Source of the DNA: Lysobacter enzymogenes
GTDB taxonomy: Bacteria > Pseudomonadota > Gammaproteobacteria > Xanthomonadales > Xanthomonadaceae
DNA length: 64,000 bases
Reading direction: 5' to 3'
NCBI RefSeq assembly: GCF_017355525.1
Contig: NZ_CP067395.1
Coordinates: 1,674,001 to 1,738,000 of the forward strand
Part shown: positions 58,101-64,000 of the stretch, in pieces
How the letters are laid out: each line of letters starts with the position of its first letter
Numbering within the stretch: the stretch's first letter is position 1
Made by a program: the position numbers and the translations under genes
Notes under the pieces: generated by a model
Databases searched by the model: none
Told to the model about the DNA's origin: nothing
Seen by the model: the letters and a program-made list of their open reading frames with translations, nothing else

Positions 58101-58496
58101 GTGCTGGCGATGTACCAAGGCTGGGCGCAGCGCCGCAACATGCGCGTACAGGTGCTGCGCGAGGACCGCGAGCGCTGCAGCGCGTGGCTCGCGGTCAGCG
58201 GCTTCGGCGCGTTCGACCTGCTGGAAGCCGAAGCCGGCCTGCACGTGTACGAAGACAAGGCCGAGGACAGCACCCAGCGCCTGTCGGTGCTGGTCCAGGT
58301 CGCGCCCGACCTGCCCGGCCGCGCGCGCCAGCCGCAGGCCGCGCCGGCGCATGCGGGCGGCGAGAGCGAGCGGCGCATCGCCCGGCGCTATCGGCAATCG
58401 CCGTCGCCGCTGGTGCGCGACGGCGTGCGCGGGTGGCGCAGCGGGCGGCTCGACCGGGTGTTGGCGGGCGAGTTCGATGCGATGAGCGGGGATTGA
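55122..58496 (+). CDS. Membrane-anchored Clp/Hsp100-type AAA+ ATPase fused to a release-factor-2-like domain
   Basis: A 1,124-residue fusion. Residues 3-20 are a membrane anchor (ALLFLVGIVAGLILARLY), then an Ala/Pro linker and a helical domain to about 270. The first AAA+ module (about 275-530) keeps Walker A SGEHGVGKSVLI, but the Walker B position reads LWRAPEFF and the arginine fingers are lost (VVKHHFD). The second module (about 540-820) is intact: FAGPTGTGKTELAKAL, VVLLDEFEKAHPKV, ILTSNVGS, RREFINRLDR, GARPLRRAIEHYL. From about 865 the chain reads as RF2: MAAAGFWESPERHAALDR, then MYQGWAQRRNMRVQVL and SGFGAFDLLEAEAGLH, then RDGVRGWRSGRLDRVLAGEF. The GGQ catalytic segment and the SPF tripeptide are absent. 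Start GTG with GGAG upstream. Function unknown. Confidence 0.85.
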   Translation: MEALLFLVGIVAGLILARLYRPAAAAQSAPAAIATPPAAVADNDDDAPAAVEAPAEPAPPAAEDTPQERLFALIRRIDAVDERIQRPQDLLALPEFHQGVELLASDAFNHEDLIRQLSGTGYVLQSMIVKAGSRRDDILADWLIEPAGQYGGYPLHFLIEHLRALDGAELLPQLMRHAQPWWWEFAPMRQQVRDYLRWAGDQGYIPPAPKLDELDENNAKQLAETLKRFDSPLLQPLLDEVERCAGARRESRVLGAFGRVNPAPKTALRIEHEALREQLDQLQELLTAKEAASVLISGEHGVGKSVLIDLLCQRLQAQGWLVFEASAAEILSGQSYIGELEERVREMLSVLDRDKALWRAPEFFELLSKGAYKQDPTGVLDLVLPAIERGRLRVIGEISPRQLAQLQVARPVVKHHFDVLTLSPLDPQALAPLAAEWARLESERLGREVADARTLAEAARMAAQYFPEQHEPGRLLRLLDDALRNAQALEPPALPLDGERLLATIAQRSGLPLDVIDDRQSLDLERLRAFFQRRVLGQDEAVDALLDRIAMLKAGLTDNGRPIGVFLFAGPTGTGKTELAKALGELLFGSDERLLRLDMSEFQSEDSAWRLTADQGGAAGVRSLTSRIREQPFSVVLLDEFEKAHPKVWDLFLQVFDDARLSDSSGHAVDFRHSIIILTSNVGSTISRSAGPGFTSVRGGYSRGAVEKALFETFRREFINRLDRVVLFNPLDRALMREILHKELSRVLTRRGLRNRDWAVEWEPSAIEFLLDRGFTPDLGARPLRRAIEHYLLAPLARSIVEHRAPQGDQFLFVRSAGDKLEVEFIDPAPAAPARMPAPANESAPAHGDDDLRDLVYAPAADAGAIARLDARLAALEETVLGAQWRDEREADYARMAAAGFWESPERHAALDRIERRDRIESALDTAVRLQQRLSRDGGNPSFAQSLAQLLFLLGLAVDALRAGRPQDALVEIDLSESAQQRQNPDLRQWWQRVLAMYQGWAQRRNMRVQVLREDRERCSAWLAVSGFGAFDLLEAEAGLHVYEDKAEDSTQRLSVLVQVAPDLPGRARQPQAAPAHAGGESERRIARRYRQSPSPLVRDGVRGWRSGRLDRVLAGEFDAMSGD

Positions 58497-58583
58497 GCGC
58501 AGGCGGCGTTCAGTTCGTTCAGCGGTTGCGCGCGGCGGCGGTCGTGTCGCGCGCGTGTGCGGCGTTCGGCGTGGTTTGGTTTT

Positions 58584-58648
58584 CGCGGTCGCGGCTCGCG
58601 CCGCTCCTACAGGTAGCCCATGTAGGAGCGGCGCGAGCCGCGACCGCG
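58584..58648. repeat. REP pair downstream of the AAA+ gene
   Basis: Inverted unit 58584-58610 and forward unit 58622-58648 around an 11-bp spacer form a compact near-perfect hairpin 88 bp after the stop codon, likely terminating that gene before the katA promoter. Confidence 0.85.
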
Positions 58649-58686
58649 TTCCATAACGTTCGCGCCGCAACCCGCATCGTCCCGCA

Positions 58687-58752
58687 ATAGCCCAACCCTA
58701 TCGAACAAGTCGAAACATTCGATTTCCCAATCCCGCCGCACGCCCCTATCGT
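58687..58752 (+). promoter_or_regulatory. OxyR-type operator and promoter of the katA-like gene
   Basis: ATAG-N7-CTAT-N7-GTCG-N7-CGAT at 58687-58723 follows the four-quarter OxyR pattern with exact 7-bp spacers. Twenty bases after CGATTT comes CTATCGT (58746-58752), the likely -10 element. The same layout, spacer for spacer, is found ahead of katG. Confidence 0.8.
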
Positions 58753-58789
58753 CGAGGCTCCTCCCCGCTCCCCAAGGCACGAAGCCAGC

Positions 58790-60256
58790 ATGAGCCAGCC
58801 CGACGATTCCAAGCCCCGCAAGCTCACCACCGCGTTCGGCGCGCCGGTGGTCGACAACCAGAACAGCATGACCGCCGGCCCGCGCGGCCCGCTGCTGATG
58901 CAGGACCTGTGGCTGATCGAGAAGCTCGCCAACCTCAACCGCGAGATCATTCCCGAGCGGCGCATGCACGCCAAAGGTTCCGGCGCGTTCGGCACCTTCA
59001 CCGTCACCGGCGACATCCGCCGCTACACCCGCGCCAGCATCTTCGCCGGCATCGGCAAGCAGACGCCGATGTTCGCCCGCTTCACCACCGTCGCCGGCGA
59101 GCGCGGCGCGGCCGACGCCGAGCGCGACATCCGCGGCTTCGCCTTGAAGTTCTACACCGAAGAAGGCAACTGGGACCTGGTCGGCAACAACACGCCGGTG
59201 TTCTTCGTGCGCGATCCGCGCAAGTTCCCGGACCTCAACAAGGCGGTCAAGCGCGACCCGCGCACCAACCTGCGCAGCGCGCGCAACAACTGGGATTTCT
59301 GGACCAGCCTGCCCGAAGCGCTGCATCAGGTCACCATCGTCATGAGCGACCGCGGCATCCCGGCCAGCTACCGCCACATGCACGGTTTCGGCTCGCACAC
59401 CTACAGCTTCATCAACGCCGACAACGAGCGTTACTGGGTCAAGTTCCACCTCAAGACCCAGCAGGGCATCAAGAACCTCACCGACGCCGAGGCCGGCGAG
59501 CTGATCGGCCGCGACCGCGAAAGCCACCAGCGCGACCTGTTCGACGCGATCGAGCGCGGCGACTTCCCGAAGTGGAAGGTCTATGTACAGGTCATGCCCG
59601 AGCTCGACGCCGACAAAGTGCCTTACCACCCCTTCGACCTGACCAAGGTCTGGCCGAAGAAGGACTACCCGCTGATCGAAGTCGGTCAGATCGAACTCAA
59701 CCGCAACCCGCAGAACTTCTACGCCGACGTCGAGCAGAGCGCGTTCGCGCCGAACAATCTGGTGCCCGGCATCAGCTATTCGCCGGACAAGATGCTGCAG
59801 GCGCGGCTGTTCGCCTATTCCGACGCGCAGCGCTACCGGCTCGGCGTGAACCACCACCAGATCCCGGTCAACGCCGCGCGCTGCCCGGTCCACAGCAACC
59901 ACCGCGACGGCGCGATGCGCGTGGACGGCAACTACGGCGGCGAGCTGCACTACGAGCCCAACAGCTACGGCCAATGGGAAGAACAGCCCGAATACCGCGA
60001 AACGCCGCTGCGCATCAACGGCGACGCCGACTTCTGGAACTTCCGCGAGGACGACGACGATTACTACCGCCAGCCCGGCGACCTGTTCCGGCTGATGACG
60101 CCGGCGCAGCAACAAGTCCTGTTCGACAACACCGCCCGCGCGATGGGCGACGCGCCGGAGTTCATCAAGCGCCGCCACATCGGCAACTGCGCCAAAGCCG
60201 ACCCCGCCTACGGCGCCGGCGTAGCCAAGGCCCTGGGCCTCAGCGAAACCGAGTAA
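58790..60256 (+). CDS. katA: Monofunctional heme catalase, small-subunit type
   Basis: Dismutates hydrogen peroxide to water and oxygen. At 488 aa it fits small-subunit (clade 3) catalases. The distal His lies in [15 protein letters not shown], the distal Asn region in [13 protein letters not shown], and the proximal heme-ligand Tyr in [19 protein letters not shown]-binding-type residues follow in NHHQIPVN. It starts [11 protein letters not shown]. It is probably induced by peroxide through OxyR and is transcribed alone, ending before a REP array. The katA name is by family, not by verified orthology. Confidence 0.95.
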   Translation: MSQPDDSKPRKLTTAFGAPVVDNQNSMTAGPRGPLLMQDLWLIEKLANLNREIIPERRMHAKGSGAFGTFTVTGDIRRYTRASIFAGIGKQTPMFARFTTVAGERGAADAERDIRGFALKFYTEEGNWDLVGNNTPVFFVRDPRKFPDLNKAVKRDPRTNLRSARNNWDFWTSLPEALHQVTIVMSDRGIPASYRHMHGFGSHTYSFINADNERYWVKFHLKTQQGIKNLTDAEAGELIGRDRESHQRDLFDAIERGDFPKWKVYVQVMPELDADKVPYHPFDLTKVWPKKDYPLIEVGQIELNRNPQNFYADVEQSAFAPNNLVPGISYSPDKMLQARLFAYSDAQRYRLGVNHHQIPVNAARCPVHSNHRDGAMRVDGNYGGELHYEPNSYGQWEEQPEYRETPLRINGDADFWNFREDDDDYYRQPGDLFRLMTPAQQQVLFDNTARAMGDAPEFIKRRHIGNCAKADPAYGAGVAKALGLSETE

Positions 60257-60285
60257 CCCATCCGCGCCGCTCCTGCAGCCCTCCT

Positions 60286-60645
60286 GTAGGAGCGGCGCAA
60301 GCCGCGACCACGACACCGCACAAACGACGAACCCAACCGCAACCCGCGCAATTTCGCCGGACTGCGGCTTGCGGGCGTTGCGCGCGATCCAAGTTGCGGC
60401 GCAGTTGTATCGACGCGGTCGCGGCTCGCGCCGCTCCTACATGGGCCACCTGTAGGAGCGGCGCAAGCCGCGACCACGACACCGCACAAACGACGAACCC
60501 AACCGCAACCCGCGCAGTTTCGCCGGACTGCGGCTTGCGGGCGTTGCGCGCGATCCAAGTTGCGGCGCAGTTGTATCGACGCGGTCGCGGCTCGCGCCGC
60601 TCCTACATGGCCTACCTGTAGGAGCGGCGCGAGCCGCGACCGCGA
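60286..60645. repeat. REP array with two 166-bp tandem units
   Basis: Two nearly identical 166-bp units (60285-60450 and 60451-60616) each hold one forward and one inverted REP; a fifth REP starts a truncated third unit at 60618-60645. REPs lie at 60286-60310, 60415-60440, 60452-60476, 60580-60606 and 60618-60645. The array fills the 440-bp gap between katA and the convergent Cys-rich gene. Confidence 0.92.
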
Positions 60646-60696
60646 ATCCTCAAACTCGCGCCGCAAGCTCGAAACCGCAGCGCTCGACGCCTGCGC

Positions 60697-60909
60697 TCAC
60701 TCCAACTCGCAAGCCGAAGTGCATTCGCGATACTGCCGCCCGCAATGCCGCGTGCTGCCGCCACCGGCCTGGGCGATGCAATCGTTCAACTGTTCCTGGC
60801 ACGCGCTGTAGCAACCCGGATCCGAGGCCAGCGCCGACGCCGACGCGCCGAAGCCGAGCCCGAACACCAACGCGGCCAACGCCGCCCAACGCATCTGCAT
60901 CCGCTTCAT
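60697..60909 (-). CDS. Small secreted cysteine-rich protein
   Basis: A 70-residue protein with a signal peptide (RWAALAALVFGLGFGASASALAS). The mature part has six cysteines as C-x3-C-x6-C-x11-C-x6-C-x3-C, a symmetric pattern suited to a helical hairpin locked by three disulfides. GGAGG precedes ATG 60909. The cysteine spacing closely follows that of the protein at 22320-22547. No function is known to me. It lies between the two catalase genes but on the opposite strand. Confidence 0.8.
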   Translation of the reverse strand: MKRMQMRWAALAALVFGLGFGASASALASDPGCYSACQEQLNDCIAQAGGGSTRHCGRQYRECTSACELE

Positions 60910-61121
60910 CGCCTTCCTCCCCGATCGATCCGTCGACGCGCCGGCCACCGCGGCCGGCGCTGGCCGCAGTGTAGGCACGGCCTCCCGCGCGGCCGGCATG
61001 CTGCGCGGCAACAAGCGCGCCGATACGCGCGCTGCGTCGCGATTCCCGCGCGCGGTCACACCGCCGCCATCGCTGCGCTCGCATCATCGGCAGGCGATAC
61101 GGCGGCGGAGCCCGGCTTGCA

Positions 61122-61187
61122 ATAGTCGAGTTCTATCGAATACGTCGAAAGGATCGATTTCACATCGGAATCGCGCCGCCCTATCGT
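61122..61187 (+). promoter_or_regulatory. OxyR-type operator and promoter of katG
   Basis: ATAG-N7-CTAT-N7-GTCG-N7-CGAT at 61122-61158, then 20 bases after CGATTT the -10-like CTATCGT at 61181-61187. The element matches the katA operator in all quarter sites and spacings. It is 275 bp upstream of the katG start. Confidence 0.8.
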
Positions 61188-61220
61188 CCCGTGGTACCCC
61201 GCGACCGCGAACCGCCAGCG

Positions 61221-61346
61221 ATGAGCCAGCCGGACGATCCAACTTCGCTCGCACGCGCCGAGCCCGCATCCGCCGAGCGCGGCGCGCGTCGACGCGCATG
61301 CGCGCATCCGCTCGCTTCGCCGCAACTCCCCCTCCCCGCCTCCTAG
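61221..61346 (+). pseudogene. Vestigial katA-like start or upstream ORF in the katG leader
   Basis: ATG AGC CAG CC-GAC GAT in this leader matches the first codons of the katA-like gene (Met-Ser-Gln-Pro-Asp-Asp), including the preceding GCCAGC. The frame then diverges and stops after 41 codons at 61344-61346, 87 bp before katG. It is either a relic of a promoter duplication that carried over the catalase start, or a functional upstream ORF. The rest of the 524-bp gap 60910-61433 shows no other gene. Confidence 0.65.
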
Positions 61347-63617
<2,271 letters not shown>

Positions 63618-63689
63618 GCCGTTCGCCGCGGCGGCCGCAGCTTGCGGCGCCGCGGCGGCGGTTCGCCCCCGACTCTGCGCGACCTGTGT

Positions 63690-63718
63690 GCCCGGCGAAT
63701 ATCCGTCGGGCTTTTTTT
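63690..63718 (+). terminator. Rho-independent terminator of katG
   Basis: GCCCGGCG (63690-63697) pairs with CGTCGGGC (63704-63711, one G-T pair) around a 6-nt loop and is followed by seven T residues. Confidence 0.88.
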
Positions 63719-63869
63719 ATCGCCGCACGTCGTGCGCGCCCTCGGCGCACGCTGCCGCGCTTCGCCGCGCACCTGCGTTGCACACCCGGGCTTCGGCGGC
63801 CGCCCGGCATCACTCGGCACTAACGACCCGGCGCTAGCATCTGCACTCCCCGTGCACCGGAATTTAACG

Positions 63870-64000
63870 ATGAGCGCCTCGCTGACCGACGATCTCCTCA
63901 ACCAGCTCCAGGGCCAGCCACTGGCGCAAATCGGCAGCCAGCTCGGCTTGTCCGAATCGCAGACCCAGGGCGCGGTGAGCCAGGCGCTGCCGTTGCTGCT
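63870..64000 (+). CDS. DUF937/YidB-like protein (3' end outside window)
   Basis: Only the first 43 codons are visible: MSASLTDDLLNQLQGQPLAQ, then the LGLSESQTQGAVSQALPLLL part typical of DUF937/YidB-type proteins, which form a helical bundle of unknown role. No signal peptide. The gene runs off the window edge. Confidence 0.75.
   Translation, partial: MSASLTDDLLNQLQGQPLAQIGSQLGLSESQTQGAVSQALPLL

Noticed and set aside
55122..58496. Type VI secretion ClpV
   Set aside because: No other type VI genes are nearby, the protein has a membrane anchor and an RF2-like tail, and it lacks the ClpV N-domain.
55134..58670. A 1,178-codon minus-strand frame opposite the AAA+ gene
   Set aside because: Low-complexity Arg/Ala/Gln shadow of the Clp-RF gene, whose plus-strand motifs are unambiguous.

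Overview
The window is a chromosomal segment of a very GC-rich gammaproteobacterium, most likely Lysobacter or a close relative in the Xanthomonadaceae. The grounds are the codon usage, the overall resemblance of the housekeeping proteins to Xanthomonas/Lysobacter orthologues as I remember them, a TTAG-N6-TACTA LexA operator, and GTAG-type REP elements. No prophage, CRISPR array, integrase or insertion sequence was seen. Nearly all space is filled by chromosomal genes, separated by REP-rich junctions.

Layout. 1-16.1 kb: 3' end of queG, then a minus-strand block pcnB, folK, panB, panC, panD, pgi; tRNA-Glu and fdxA; a dapA/bamC-like pair divergent from gcvR; then bcp, a PIN-PhoH ATPase, a membrane protein, thiD and an alpha/beta hydrolase. 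16.1-26.2 kb: a potassium-uptake cluster. A TorF-type porin leads kdpF, kdpA, kdpB and kdpC; a small Cys-rich secreted protein follows, then kdpD and kdpE. 26.2-35.3 kb: the conserved block pncC, lexA, small ORF, recA, recX, alaS, csrA, tRNA-Ser, two tRNA-Arg, the same order as around E. coli recA-alaS-csrA-serV-argV, with a MarR-GNAT gene divergent from lexA. 35.4-52 kb is accessory: a beta-propeller protein, a TonB-dependent receptor, an M15 peptidase, an amino-acid permease, an SDR/AraC pair, a three-gene envelope operon (SGNH hydrolase, membrane-anchored protein, Lnt-like acyltransferase) and a HEXXH metallopeptidase. 52.3-64 kb: mutS, an unusual membrane-anchored Clp-type ATPase, two OxyR-type catalase genes (katA-like and katG) and the start of a DUF937 gene.

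The most striking object is the 1,124-residue protein at 55122-58496. It has a membrane anchor, a degenerate first AAA+ module, an intact ClpB-type second module, and a C-terminal part that reads like release factor 2 with the SPF and GGQ elements missing. Other notable signals are: a katG leader carrying a copy of the katA operator and first codons; a 47-bp composite promoter shared by two genes around 40-41 kb; two Cys-rich miniproteins with the same cysteine spacing; a metallopeptidase whose C-terminal motif recurs in a convergent 65-residue gene; and REP elements that supply stop codons or C-terminal tails.

All assignments come from reading the sequence. No database search was run, so family names rest on motifs and remembered homologues.
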